From contig PABV01000034.1 in NCBI GenBank assembly GCA_002699425.1, positions 35,970 to 98,185 of the forward strand: a DNA stretch of 62,216 bases. Reading direction: 5' to 3'. Position 1 is the stretch's first letter, and each line of letters begins with the position of its first letter. The notes beneath the pieces were generated by a model, which saw only the letters and a program-made list of their open reading frames with translations, was not told the origin of the DNA and searched no databases. Positions 1 to 7,790 of the stretch are shown here, one piece after another. The DNA comes from Methanobacteriota archaeon. Its GTDB lineage: Archaea; Thermoplasmatota; Poseidoniia; Poseidoniales; Poseidoniaceae. A program made the translations under genes and the position numbers.

Positions 1-1
1 T

Positions 2-145
2 ACTCTTTCTGATGAGGAGAAAATTACGATCCTTGTTGATGAAGAAAAATACAGTGAGGCGTTTTTCATGGCTCGTTCATTGGCAGCCAATGGAGAACAA
101 TGGGCTTTAGAATGGGTTGAAAAAATAAGGGAACTGATTGCATGA
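2..145 (+). CDS. 3' end of an unidentified gene (cut by window edge)
   Basis: An open frame runs from base 2 to a TGA at 143-145 and encodes the last 47 residues of a protein, ending in a helical Trp-Ala-Leu-Glu-Trp segment. The stop overlaps the ATG of the Nudix gene as ATGA, the usual sign of translational coupling in this window, so this is very likely a real gene in one operon with it. The fragment is acidic and predicted helical. It carries no motif I recognise, so no function is offered. Confidence 0.6.
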   Translation, partial: TLSDEEKITILVDEEKYSEAFFMARSLAANGEQWALEWVEKIRELIA

Positions 146-525
146 ATCCTGATTTCTGTCTAGCCATTATCACAAGGGAAATCGACCATGCCATACTGCT
201 TGTAAGACATCCTGAGAGAGGTTGGGAATTGCCAGGTGGGCATCTTGAACAAGGAGAAACTCCAATGCAATGTCTGGAAAGAGAAGTGAAGGAAGAAACA
301 GGTCTCAGTCTCTCTGTCATGTCCTGGAACAAGAAATATTACGACCGGGGCTATGTAGGATGGATGCAAGTTCCATCCGTGATTACTGAATTCAATTTTG
401 ATGACCCAAATGTTGTTGATGTTTCTTGGTGGAAAGATAACCCGGTGATGAATTATTGGGATCCTCAAGAACTTACTGATCTTCGTCGATGGGTGCTAGA
501 TCTGAAGAAAGCTCAAGAATTCTAG
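142..525 (+). CDS. Nudix hydrolase
   Basis: This is a 127-residue protein of normal length for a single Nudix domain. The Nudix box G-x5-E-x7-R-E-U-x-E-E-x-G-U is complete at residues 33-55 (GHLEQGE, then REVKEETGL), so the Mg2+-binding glutamates are present. Family members cleave nucleoside diphosphates linked to another group, and the substrate cannot be read from the sequence. The ATG at 142 overlaps the stop of the preceding gene (ATGA), which supports the start and co-transcription. The last 53 bases are also coding on the opposite strand, for the helical-repeat gene ending at 473. This is the longest 3' overlap in the window. Confidence 0.88.
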   Translation: MNPDFCLAIITREIDHAILLVRHPERGWELPGGHLEQGETPMQCLEREVKEETGLSLSVMSWNKKYYDRGYVGWMQVPSVITEFNFDDPNVVDVSWWKDNPVMNYWDPQELTDLRRWVLDLKKAQEF

Positions 526-1516
526 ACGCCCATTGTTTTTTGTCATCAACAAATTCAATACACAACTCAGCAAGTTGTATGTCGTCTACGAGCTTTGGGG
601 ATTTGAGTAAATCTTCGAACAAATTTGTCTGATTGTATGTTTTTGCCAACATGAGCATTGCACGAATGTCAGGGCGGTCTATTCCACCAAAATCTCGCAA
701 TACTTGGGATGTACACCAACTAAAAACACCCTCTGTATCTTCCGGATGTATTTCTATAGAATGTTCTTCTTCGCCAGCACTCTTTGGTTTAGCGTCCTCG
801 ACTTGTTTGATCATTCTCTCGGCAGATTCATTCTGATATGGCCAAGTCAATTCCACAAATATTGCCCCTGCTTCAACAGACAAATCGATCAAACCTGCCT
901 TTATTCCATATACATGAGCATTGAACAGGTTACGAATTGCATCATATTCTTTACCAAAGTTCATGAGAATTCTTCCTGCTTGTAGGCGGGATATCGCAAT
1001 GGTCTCATTCGCGTGACCGGCATCTCTTGCGATTTCGCTGTATGTGTGTAATGCCATGAATGGTTCACCTATTGATTGGTGAAATGCTGCTTTGTTGAGT
1101 AAAGATAAATCATGATTCCTAGAGGCTTTTGCCACACTTTTGAGGCGTATCTCCGCCCAATCAAAATCACTGCGAGCTTTTTCGAAGTCACCCGCTTCAA
1201 AATGATGTAGTCCTCTTTCCATTCTCAGTCTTCCTTCAAGTACCAAGTCCCTTGATTCAGGGTTTCTTGCAATATCGATGGCTTCTTCAAGTTCTTCGAA
1301 GTATGATTTCCCGGAGAGTTTTAATTTCATAAGTTGGACAACAGCCAGTTCACAAGTGGTCAATTCCTTTGAAATAAATTCTGCGAACTCTGGGAGTTCT
1401 AATAGTGATAATTCAGCGATGGGTAGCCAGTTATCCCAGCCCTCTTCATCCCTTATCTGTTGGAGAATTTCTAAGTCTCTTTGATCGTCACGAAAAGCCA
1501 ACAACACATTATTCAT
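473..1516 (-). CDS. Helical-repeat (TPR-like) protein of unknown function
   Basis: A 347-residue, acidic, almost entirely helical protein. Its spacing of Ala, Gly and aromatic residues suggests degenerate TPR-type helix pairs between about residues 85 and 235. There is no signal peptide, membrane segment or catalytic motif. The frame is open further upstream, but the ATG at 1516 is chosen because GGAGG lies about six bases before it and it overlaps the DHH gene by only 8 nt. It is the last gene of the ten-gene psmA operon. TPR-like is a fold impression only; the family is unknown to me. Its 3' end overlaps the Nudix gene by 53 bp. Confidence 0.72.
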   Translation of the reverse strand: MNNVLLAFRDDQRDLEILQQIRDEEGWDNWLPIAELSLLELPEFAEFISKELTTCELAVVQLMKLKLSGKSYFEELEEAIDIARNPESRDLVLEGRLRMERGLHHFEAGDFEKARSDFDWAEIRLKSVAKASRNHDLSLLNKAAFHQSIGEPFMALHTYSEIARDAGHANETIAISRLQAGRILMNFGKEYDAIRNLFNAHVYGIKAGLIDLSVEAGAIFVELTWPYQNESAERMIKQVEDAKPKSAGEEEHSIEIHPEDTEGVFSWCTSQVLRDFGGIDRPDIRAMLMLAKTYNQTNLFEDLLKSPKLVDDIQLAELCIEFVDDKKQWASRILELSSDLAPIDEDQ

Positions 1517-2483
1517 GCATCTGCCTCCATTTAGCGAGGGCATTGATGAATGCAGATTCTGCTGCAACTGGGTCTAGGTGACTTGTCCAACCAGCAGCGC
1601 CATCATGTCCTCCTCCCTCTCCACCAACCTCTTTGGCCAACTCTTGCAACATAAGCCCTAGGTGAACTCCTGACTTTGTTGCCTTTCTTGATGCTCTGGC
1701 AGTGACTCGTGTCGTCCGATCCCGATGCCTCACAGCCATGGCAACATCAGCCCCAATCCCAATCAATGAAGAGCATACTCTTCCCTCAAGTGTTCCACAA
1801 TTCGTGTGAATAAGTCTCAAATCTCCAATTTCAATCGATTTGGATCTCTTGAAGGCAGAAAGCATCGCTCCCGTATCAGATGAACTGTATACTACACTCT
1901 CGATTGATTCTACAAATGATTGATACTCAAATCCAGCACCATCCATCAATTCTGCTCCACACATTAGCGCATCTTTGTCAGCATGCCTAAATCTTCCAGT
2001 GTCGGTGATAAGACCTGCCAACAACATTTTTCTGACCGCATCTGTAAGGCATTCATGATGTTTATTTTTCAAGTACTGGAATATGATTTGAGTTGTGGAT
2101 CGCAAAGGGACCCGTCCATCAAAATCACCATCCCCCAGATTCCACTCTGTTGTAGCATGGTGATCGATAATACAAATTGGGATGTCTGGTGGTATGTTTA
2201 TTCCAACTTGATCTGGTCCTGCGCTATCGACGATAATCAAACCACCAATATTTTCAGGCCATTGGGTTTGATTGCCTAATATTTTGAATGGTGCATTAAG
2301 TTTCTCTACGAGTTGCTTTGCGGTTCTTCCTAAATGTTTTCCACATGCCATCAATCGAGGATTTGTGCTGGCAAGCGCAATTGCAGAACCAACAGTGTCC
2401 ATATCTCCGTTTCTATGTGTCAAAACTGGAACTAGGCCTCTTTCTTGAGCCTTGGAAATCCAAGTTGAAAGGTTGTCGTGCAC
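1509..2483 (-). CDS. DHH/DHHA1-family phosphoesterase (RecJ/NrnA-like)
   Basis: A 324-residue protein with the DHH motifs in order: HRNGDMD (23-29), VDSAG (85-89), DHH (107-109) and a later GRFRHAD segment. A C-terminal DHHA1 domain carries the glycine-rich GGEGGGHDGAAG signature near 287-298. These residues bind two Mn2+ ions for hydrolysis of phosphodiesters. Relatives degrade short oligonucleotides (NrnA), cyclic dinucleotides or single-stranded DNA (RecJ). Its place in the exosome operon makes a nanoRNase role attractive, but that is inference. The start is GTG at 2483, with GAGGAAT about eight bases upstream, just after the prefoldin stop. Confidence 0.88.
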   Translation of the reverse strand: MHDNLSTWISKAQERGLVPVLTHRNGDMDTVGSAIALASTNPRLMACGKHLGRTAKQLVEKLNAPFKILGNQTQWPENIGGLIIVDSAGPDQVGINIPPDIPICIIDHHATTEWNLGDGDFDGRVPLRSTTQIIFQYLKNKHHECLTDAVRKMLLAGLITDTGRFRHADKDALMCGAELMDGAGFEYQSFVESIESVVYSSSDTGAMLSAFKRSKSIEIGDLRLIHTNCGTLEGRVCSSLIGIGADVAMAVRHRDRTTRVTARASRKATKSGVHLGLMLQELAKEVGGEGGGHDGAAGWTSHLDPVAAESAFINALAKWRQMHE

Positions 2484-2485
2484 GC

Positions 2486-2800
2486 CTATTCCTCAATACT
2501 CTTCTTGAGAGATTCATAGGCCTCGATTAATTCCGCTTCCCTTGCTTTAACCATTTCAAGCGCTTGCTTCATTCGATTAAGTGTATCGCTAAGTTCAGTA
2601 ATGAGGGCATCTCGGTCGGTAACCTCAATCAAAACGGCTCCTCTTTGTTGGTGAAGCGCTTTATCTTCTGGATGAGCTTCTATGGCTTCAAGCGTCAATT
2701 CTATTTCTTTTATCTGTGACGTCAATGCTGCCACTTGTTGGCGTGCATTTTGGACTTCAGCGACAACCATCTGTAACTGCTGTTGGTCAGACATGGACAT
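2486..2800 (-). CDS. pfdB: Prefoldin beta subunit
   Basis: A 104-residue protein made of two long heptad-rich helices (about 5-45 and 62-104) joined by a short polar hairpin region, the usual size and shape of an archaeal beta prefoldin. Two alpha and four beta subunits form the jellyfish-like hexamer that holds unfolded proteins for the thermosome. Position in the exosome/proteasome superoperon, between the Pcc1-like gene and the DHH gene, agrees with known archaeal gene order. Two starts are possible, the ATG at 2800 and the ATG at 2794. A GTGGA lies six bases before the second, so the shorter form may be the real one. Confidence 0.82.
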   Translation of the reverse strand: MSMSDQQQLQMVVAEVQNARQQVAALTSQIKEIELTLEAIEAHPEDKALHQQRGAVLIEVTDRDALITELSDTLNRMKQALEMVKAREAELIEAYESLKKSIEE

Positions 2801-2816
2801 TCCACAATGACATTAT

Positions 2817-3023
2817 TCAAGAATCCATCACTTCAATGACAGATTGACTAACTACTAAAGAACGCAATCTTGTATTCCACATGGCTCGCAAATCTTTTGC
2901 ACGAGGTTCTTCAAGAATAATTTCCGCAACCTGGTCATTAAGGATGACTTCTTCTTCAGGGGTGAGACTTGATGCATACACTTCAGCATGCTTTGATTCA
3001 ATCCTGAGTAGGATTTTCCACAA
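2817..3023 (-). CDS. pcc1: KEOPS subunit Pcc1-like protein
   Basis: A 68-residue protein whose C-terminal half (DLRAMWNTRLRSL, then a helix) resembles the Pcc1 pattern of L-R-A-x-x-N-x-x-L-R followed by a helix. Pcc1 is the dimerising subunit of the KEOPS complex, which makes t6A37 in ANN-decoding tRNAs. The family is normally about 75-90 residues, so this is short but plausible. It starts with TTG at 3023, five bases after the L37Ae stop codon begins, with a GAGG in the end of that gene. Pcc1 is a known member of this archaeal operon. The match is by eye and weaker than for its neighbours. Confidence 0.62.
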   Translation of the reverse strand: MWKILLRIESKHAEVYASSLTPEEEVILNDQVAEIILEEPRAKDLRAMWNTRLRSLVVSQSVIEVMDS

Positions 3024-3025
3024 GA

Positions 3026-3370
3026 TTATTCCTCTTCATCCACCGTGCGTTCATATTCCATTGCTTTTTGTTGGGCTATGAAAGCCATGTCAGCAGTGGT
3101 TGCTCCTTCAATGGATCTTCGGATGATTTTGGAGTTGGCTTCGCTTGCTCTTGTGTAGGGTTCCCATGCGCCGCCAGCGAAAGTGTGACCGCATTTTCCA
3201 CACTTCCAAATACCAACGGCTTGTTGCTTTACTTTCTGATATTGACACACAGGACAGGTATACTTGGCCTTTTTCTGAGCGAGTGCTTTACCAGCATTTC
3301 GTCGTACGCTCACACCATAACGTGCTCCGAACCTAGCAGTTGCGCCTGCTTTTTGAGTGCGTTTTGACAT
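3026..3370 (-). CDS. rpl37ae: 50S ribosomal protein L37Ae (eL43)
   Basis: A 114-residue ribosomal zinc-ribbon protein. The N-terminal motif GATARFGARYGVSVRR and the CPVC...CGKC zinc site with GIWKCGKCGHTFAGGAW are diagnostic of L37Ae, a large-subunit protein that packs on 23S rRNA. The ATG at 3370 follows the rrp42 stop codon directly and has an excellent AGGAGG eight bases upstream. The protein carries an acidic, helical C-terminal extension of about 35 residues beyond the usual 80-90 residue core. In many archaea rpoP follows this gene; here the Pcc1-like gene follows directly. Confidence 0.93.
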   Translation of the reverse strand: MSKRTQKAGATARFGARYGVSVRRNAGKALAQKKAKYTCPVCQYQKVKQQAVGIWKCGKCGHTFAGGAWEPYTRASEANSKIIRRSIEGATTADMAFIAQQKAMEYERTVDEEE

Positions 3371-4156
3371 CTAATTCCCTCCTGCGGATTCAACCATTTT
3401 TCTTAAAACATCACACTGATTTTGGGATACCTCAAGAATCTCGGCGAATTCTGCGGGCGAGAATACTCCCTTTAACCCCTTCTGTAGCGAATGAAGATGA
3501 CCATCATCACCAAGAGTAATGTGTATTCTTTCATCTCCACCCAACTCTTCATCGGCGTTTGCATCCATGACAAATCTTCCACCGACTCTTGTAAATGAAC
3601 ACATGATTGGTGTTTTTGTAATTTTCAATGGGTGGTCTTCCCCTGTGTCAAACTTGCTAGCGGGAACGATTGTTGTTCGCAAGGCTGCAATGGCTGCAAG
3701 AGCAGATGCATCAAAGATATTTCCTGAGTCACTAACCACATGAATATCGACCATCACTCCATATACCGATTCTCCAGGAATCACGCATAGAGATCCAAGA
3801 TCAATACAACCAGATTCTCGAATTCCTCTGTCTACGACTCTTCCCAATTCTATGGATTCAGGTGATGGTGGCCCGGGTTCATACTTTTTCCCAGCTATTG
3901 GTCGAAGTTCTGCACCGCACATTAAGGACCCTTCACTCGGTCGGTCAGGCCATGGTTGTCGAATTTCAAATTTAACACCGGCGTAAACTATGGTATCTCC
4001 CCAAGTTACTTTCGCACTTCCATCAGCATTGTAAAGACAGTCAACTTCAAGTTCAATATGTCGAGATTCCCATTGACTTCGACCATCTCTTCTTTTACCC
4101 ATTGCCGCAAGATCAGCGAGTTCTTGGCGAAGAAGTTGTGGAACCAATTCAACCAT
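3371..4156 (-). CDS. rrp42: Exosome subunit Rrp42 (non-catalytic RNase PH-like)
   Basis: A 261-residue RNase PH-fold protein. The N-terminal helix with RRDGR, the PWPDRPSEG segment and the SDSGNIFDASALAAIAAL stretch are typical of archaeal Rrp42. It alternates with Rrp41 in the hexameric exosome ring. It lacks the catalytic site but helps bind RNA and complete the active site of Rrp41. The start ATG at 4156 overlaps the rrp41 stop as TAATG, with GAGGGAG upstream, so the two ring subunits are translationally coupled. The length is normal and nothing is missing for a structural subunit. Confidence 0.94.
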   Translation of the reverse strand: MVELVPQLLRQELADLAAMGKRRDGRSQWESRHIELEVDCLYNADGSAKVTWGDTIVYAGVKFEIRQPWPDRPSEGSLMCGAELRPIAGKKYEPGPPSPESIELGRVVDRGIRESGCIDLGSLCVIPGESVYGVMVDIHVVSDSGNIFDASALAAIAALRTTIVPASKFDTGEDHPLKITKTPIMCSFTRVGGRFVMDANADEELGGDERIHITLGDDGHLHSLQKGLKGVFSPAEFAEILEVSQNQCDVLRKMVESAGGN

Positions 4157-4881
4157 TAGGCTCCCTCCTCGTATTTTTCTTTGAGCGCTTTTATCATGAC
4201 TTCATGAATCTCCTTGGCTGCTTTTTGGTTGTATTCCATGCATAGATTAAATTCGTCAGGTGACAAATCACCATCCATTTGAAGAAATGCTAAATCGCCA
4301 GTTGTTGGCAATATCCCAACTGGTAAATCAGCTTGACCGTAATTATCTTCTGCTTTGTCCAGATCAAGCACGACAGTATCCTCTATTTTTCCACTTGCGA
4401 CGCCAACGATTAGATCTCTCATCGGAATACCAGCGTCCGCTAAGGCGACAGATGCTGCTGTAATTCCAGCACATCGAGTTCCAGCTTCAGCAGCGAGGAT
4501 TTCAATTTCCACACTGATTTTGGATCGAGGAAATCGTTCAACTAAAACGACACTTTCAAGGGCTTCAGCAGTAACTTTCGAAATTTCTCTGGATCTTCTG
4601 TTGTAACCAGGTCGAATTCGATCGCTGGTGGAAAATGGAGCCATGTTGTATCGAACATCAATAACGGCTCGATCTTGACGTTGTATTTTCCTTGGATGTG
4701 CTTCTACAGGACCATATACCGCACATATGGCTACATTGAGTCCATGCTTGACCCATGCAGAACCATCTGCATTAGGTAATATTCCTGCTTTGATTTCGAC
4801 AGATCGCATTTCATCGACCTTTCTGCCATCTAATCTTGTTCCATCGTCGTTAAGTAACTTAACGTCTCCATATCCTCCCAT
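4156..4881 (-). CDS. rrp41: Exosome subunit Rrp41 (catalytic RNase PH-like)
   Basis: A 241-residue phosphorolytic 3'-5' exoribonuclease subunit. It has the LDGR opening, the RNA-contacting arginines in RRSRE (about 95-99), the phosphate-binding GTRCAG loop (134-139) and the acidic active-site residues ending at D185 in ADLPVG. The enzyme removes nucleoside diphosphates from RNA 3' ends and can add tails in reverse. The ATG at 4881 is preferred over the TTG three bases upstream. It overlaps the rrp4 stop as TGATG and has AGAGGTGA about ten bases before it. It is flanked by rrp4 and rrp42, the standard arrangement. Confidence 0.95.
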   Translation of the reverse strand: MGGYGDVKLLNDDGTRLDGRKVDEMRSVEIKAGILPNADGSAWVKHGLNVAICAVYGPVEAHPRKIQRQDRAVIDVRYNMAPFSTSDRIRPGYNRRSREISKVTAEALESVVLVERFPRSKISVEIEILAAEAGTRCAGITAASVALADAGIPMRDLIVGVASGKIEDTVVLDLDKAEDNYGQADLPVGILPTTGDLAFLQMDGDLSPDEFNLCMEYNQKAAKEIHEVMIKALKEKYEEGA

Positions 4882-5570
4882 CAATGTTCACCTCTGGTTT
4901 TGTTTATTTTTTCTTGAAATTTTGCCATGAAATCTTTGTGATGACCACAATGTTTCGTGAATTGAATCAATTCTCTTACAGATTGAATGCCTTCAGGCTC
5001 ACCATCAATCCAGATTCTTCCATTTTCACCAACCACAATACGTGTGTCACTTTTTGAAGCCATATTTCGAATATTTTCGTTATTTTCTCCCCTGAACTTA
5101 TCGAGCAATTGTACACCAAGGCTTTCAACGCACCCGTTTTTCAATTTCCTTAAGCCAACGCCTTTCATTGTGAGTACTACGGAATGAGATTCATCGACTT
5201 CTTGGACTCTTGCAATGATGACATCTCCAATGTCCATGTGTTGTCTTGCAGCACCAAATTCCACTTTCCAAGGAGCCAAACTCATCGGTAACAATCCGTT
5301 GAAAGCACCGTTGATTTCTGCAAACCAAAGATTGTTTCTCACTGCTTCTATGAAACCAATTACTAAATCTCCAGATCTTGGCATGTAACTGCCCTGAATC
5401 GGATCGACACTCAACGTGTCGTTATGTTCTCTTAGCCACCCAATTCGAGTGGATATATACTGATTATTTTCGTAGGTAATCCCTACGCCACTTCGCATCT
5501 CCAGAGAAGTTTCGATAACTTCTCCCGGAGTCACGAGGCGCGGCTCGGCGCCTGACTTTGCTCCGCTCAT
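4881..5570 (-). CDS. rrp4: Exosome RNA-binding cap subunit Rrp4
   Basis: A 229-residue cap protein with an N-terminal barrel (VTPGEVIET...), a central S1 domain (about 65-140: GDLVIGFIEAVRNNLWFAEING, then GDVIIARVQEVD) and a C-terminal KH domain (about 155-215: RIVVGENGRIWIDGE). Rrp4 sits on the hexameric ring and guides RNA into the channel. The frame is open another 58 codons upstream into SBDS, but the ATG at 5570 gives the family length and has GGAG eight bases upstream. The 59-base spacer after SBDS is the largest inside this operon. Confidence 0.93.
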   Translation of the reverse strand: MSGAKSGAEPRLVTPGEVIETSLEMRSGVGITYENNQYISTRIGWLREHNDTLSVDPIQGSYMPRSGDLVIGFIEAVRNNLWFAEINGAFNGLLPMSLAPWKVEFGAARQHMDIGDVIIARVQEVDESHSVVLTMKGVGLRKLKNGCVESLGVQLLDKFRGENNENIRNMASKSDTRIVVGENGRIWIDGEPEGIQSVRELIQFTKHCGHHKDFMAKFQEKINKTRGEH

Positions 5571-5629
5571 CTGTTTGTCTCCGGCTGGCCGAGAAGCAGA
5601 CCCATGATAAAGCACGCGATTCAAACTTG

Positions 5630-6316
5630 TTAAATTTCTTTCATCTCTGAACCGGGCGCGGCCTTCATTAAACTGGAAAGCACGTTGCCTTTTTTTGCAG
5701 CAGGAATCTCGATAATACAGACCCAATCTCCATTGGACTGCCATTCTTCCCTCTCTACATACGACTTTACAATTCGTTGCCCGCTACCGTAATGCTTTCC
5801 AGGAATTCTTATTGCAATTCTTATTGCCTCAAACGAAAGTGGAATGAGTGGTTTAAGATGTGAAATTGCTTCCTTTACTTGAACATCTACTGATTTGAAC
5901 GGATCGACGCTGAAACGACATTCATCGAGTGCGTTTTCAATCCGTGTTCTTGGGTGTGGAGATTTGGTCTTTGGATCGACCGCTGATGATTGTAGTTCAT
6001 GAATAATCATTTGTCGCTTTGCTTCAGTCATTGATTTTCTTTGTGCGGTCGTTAACTGGATGTTACCTTTAGACAATATTTGGTTTGTAATTTCAGAAAT
6101 ATCAAGAGTTCCAAAGGTAGACGATAGATTTTCATCTGAGGGTCTATCTCCTGAACGTGCATCATGAAAAACAGCATCTATAGCCAGAAATTCATCTAAA
6201 TGAACGGCGCTATGGTCTTGTTGGAATTGTTCTACCAACTCAGGGTCAACCAATAATTCATAGCGTTTGCCTCCTTTTTCAAGACGTGCTAACACGGCAT
6301 CATCGAGGCTGACCAT
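5630..6316 (-). CDS. Ribosome maturation protein SBDS homologue
   Basis: A 228-residue protein in the archaeal size range of SBDS (Shwachman-Bodian-Diamond syndrome protein). The N-terminal FYSH domain contains the conserved ARLEKGGKRYELLVDP segment. Middle helices hold the LTTAQRKSM motif, and the C-terminal ferredoxin-like domain follows (RIAIRIPGKHYGSGQRIVKSY). In eukaryotes SBDS helps release eIF6/Tif6 from the 60S subunit, and archaeal members act in large-subunit maturation. The ATG at 6316 is one base after the psmA stop codon, so the two are co-transcribed. Confidence 0.94.
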   Translation of the reverse strand: MVSLDDAVLARLEKGGKRYELLVDPELVEQFQQDHSAVHLDEFLAIDAVFHDARSGDRPSDENLSSTFGTLDISEITNQILSKGNIQLTTAQRKSMTEAKRQMIIHELQSSAVDPKTKSPHPRTRIENALDECRFSVDPFKSVDVQVKEAISHLKPLIPLSFEAIRIAIRIPGKHYGSGQRIVKSYVEREEWQSNGDWVCIIEIPAAKKGNVLSSLMKAAPGSEMKEI

Positions 6317-6317
6317 G

Positions 6318-7040
6318 TTAATCCTTGAGTGGCTTTAGCCTATCTATTTGTTTATTGACGGCTTCTCTATCCAAAACGCGGTATCCAGATGCATCAACCA
6401 CAGAGACTTCAACAGCATTCCTGTTTAATTCCTCGTCATTCGAATGTCGAAGTGCTTCAAGCCCCAATTTCATGGCTGCATTAAGTGTCATATTAGCCTT
6501 CCAATTGGACTCGAAATAATCGATCACAGTATTTCTTCCACTGCCAATAGCTCCAGCGTGATATGATTGGTATGCGCCAGATGGGTCGGTCTCGTACAAG
6601 TGTATACCCTCATCATCGACTCCCCCGATAAGCAGTGCTGTTCCAAATGGTCTTGAGCCGCCGTATTGTGTGAAAGATTGCTTGAAGTCACAAATTTTCT
6701 TTGTGAGTATATCCACTGGTACCTTGGCGGCATAGGTGATTCTGTTGACTTGGGCTTCGACCCTGGCTCTGGCTACTAATTGTCTTGCATCTGCAACAAG
6801 TCCACTGGTCGCAATACCAACATGACCATCGATTTTGAACATCTTTTCGATGCTTTCTGGGATGATAAGTCTGCTTGCAATACGCTTGTCACAAACAAGA
6901 ACGACTCCTTCTTTGAATTTGAGACCAGCGGTTGTTGTCCCTCTTTTTACGGATTCTCTTGCATATTCAACTTGAAACAATCGGCCATCTGGACTGAATG
7001 TTGTAATTCCGTGGTCATATCCTCTTCCGCTTGGTTGCAT
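6318..7040 (-). CDS. psmA: 20S proteasome alpha subunit
   Basis: A 240-residue proteasome alpha subunit with the diagnostic N-terminal signature YDHGITTFSPDGRLFQVEYA (residues 8-27) and the RGTTTAGLKFKEGVVL core. Seven copies form the outer ring of the 20S particle; the N-terminal YD motif makes the gate, and the C-terminal tails of PAN dock between subunits. A PAN gene lies in this window at 59099-60316. No beta subunit is encoded here. It is the first gene of the ten-gene leftward operon, and its ATG at 7040 faces dph6 across 61 bases. Confidence 0.96.
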   Translation of the reverse strand: MQPSGRGYDHGITTFSPDGRLFQVEYARESVKRGTTTAGLKFKEGVVLVCDKRIASRLIIPESIEKMFKIDGHVGIATSGLVADARQLVARARVEAQVNRITYAAKVPVDILTKKICDFKQSFTQYGGSRPFGTALLIGGVDDEGIHLYETDPSGAYQSYHAGAIGSGRNTVIDYFESNWKANMTLNAAMKLGLEALRHSNDEELNRNAVEVSVVDASGYRVLDREAVNKQIDRLKPLKD

Positions 7041-7101
7041 CGGTCACACCCATTATTGCTCGTTGGCGGGGTCTTATCAACCTTGGCGGTCAGGAACTAT
7101 C
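7041..7101. promoter_or_regulatory. Divergent promoter region psmA / dph6
   Basis: This 61-base spacer must hold the start signals of the long leftward psmA operon and the rightward dph6-purB unit. TTGATAAGA, read leftward around 7074-7082, is the best TATA-like element for psmA at about 35-42 bases upstream of its ATG. A GGA lies ten bases before the dph6 ATG. No strong operator is visible. Element assignment is by eye. Confidence 0.3.
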
Positions 7102-7776
7102 ATGCGCGTCGCAGTTCTTTCCAGTGGAGGAAAGGACTCTGCAATGGCATGGTGGTGGGCGCAATGCAAAGGATGGGATGTCATTGCTCTTGTGACTGTT
7201 TTTGTACAAGGAGATGATTCTCATATGTTTCAAATTCCCACAGTTGATGTTGTCGAACATCAGGCCGAGATTTCAGGTATTCCATGGATAACAGTACAGA
7301 CTTCTGGGCAAAGTCATGAAGATATGGTTGACCTCCATCATGCCTTGAATCCACTTGAAATAGATGGGTTGGTGTGCGGTGCTCTTCGTTCAGATTATCA
7401 ACGAACGAGGCTTGAACGCCTTTGCCATGATTTAGAGATACATTCCTTTACCCCATTATGGCATCAGGATGCAGGAGAACATGTCAAGCAGATGATTGAG
7501 AATGGTTTCAAAATCGTTCTAAGTGGTGTTGCTTGTGAGGGTTTAGGCGAAGAATGGTTGGGAAAAGAACTTGATTTGGTCTCATTTGATGAACTCAAAT
7601 CATTAAGCGAAAAGTATCGATTCAATATTGATGGTGAAGGTGGTGAATATGAGACCGTAGTGGTTGGAGGACCGCACCTGAATGGAGTGATTGAATTGGA
7701 AATGGATAAGTTATTTGATGGCAAAAGGGGGCACATTCGAATACAAAAGTACACTCAAAAGGTTCATGTTCCTTAA
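7102..7776 (+). CDS. dph6: Diphthine--ammonia ligase (Dph6-type ATP pyrophosphatase)
   Basis: A 224-residue ATP-PPase. The PP-loop SGGKDS is at residues 8-13, and the diphthamide-synthase signature EGGEYET lies near the C-terminus. Dph6 catalyses the last step of diphthamide synthesis, the ATP-dependent amidation of diphthine on elongation factor 2. The ATG at 7102 is chosen over the upstream in-frame TTG at 7063 because family members begin directly before the PP-loop, and a weak GGA precedes it. It is followed by purB after 14 bases. dph2 and dph5 are not in the window. Confidence 0.9.
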   Translation: MRVAVLSSGGKDSAMAWWWAQCKGWDVIALVTVFVQGDDSHMFQIPTVDVVEHQAEISGIPWITVQTSGQSHEDMVDLHHALNPLEIDGLVCGALRSDYQRTRLERLCHDLEIHSFTPLWHQDAGEHVKQMIENGFKIVLSGVACEGLGEEWLGKELDLVSFDELKSLSEKYRFNIDGEGGEYETVVVGGPHLNGVIELEMDKLFDGKRGHIRIQKYTQKVHVP

Positions 7777-7790
7777 CCCGAGCGCATGAC

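Noticed and set aside
6780-7217. A 145-codon rightward open frame opposite the psmA N-terminus
   Set aside because: It lies antisense to a clear proteasome subunit, crosses into dph6 in another frame, and its translation shows no domain. It is a shadow frame.
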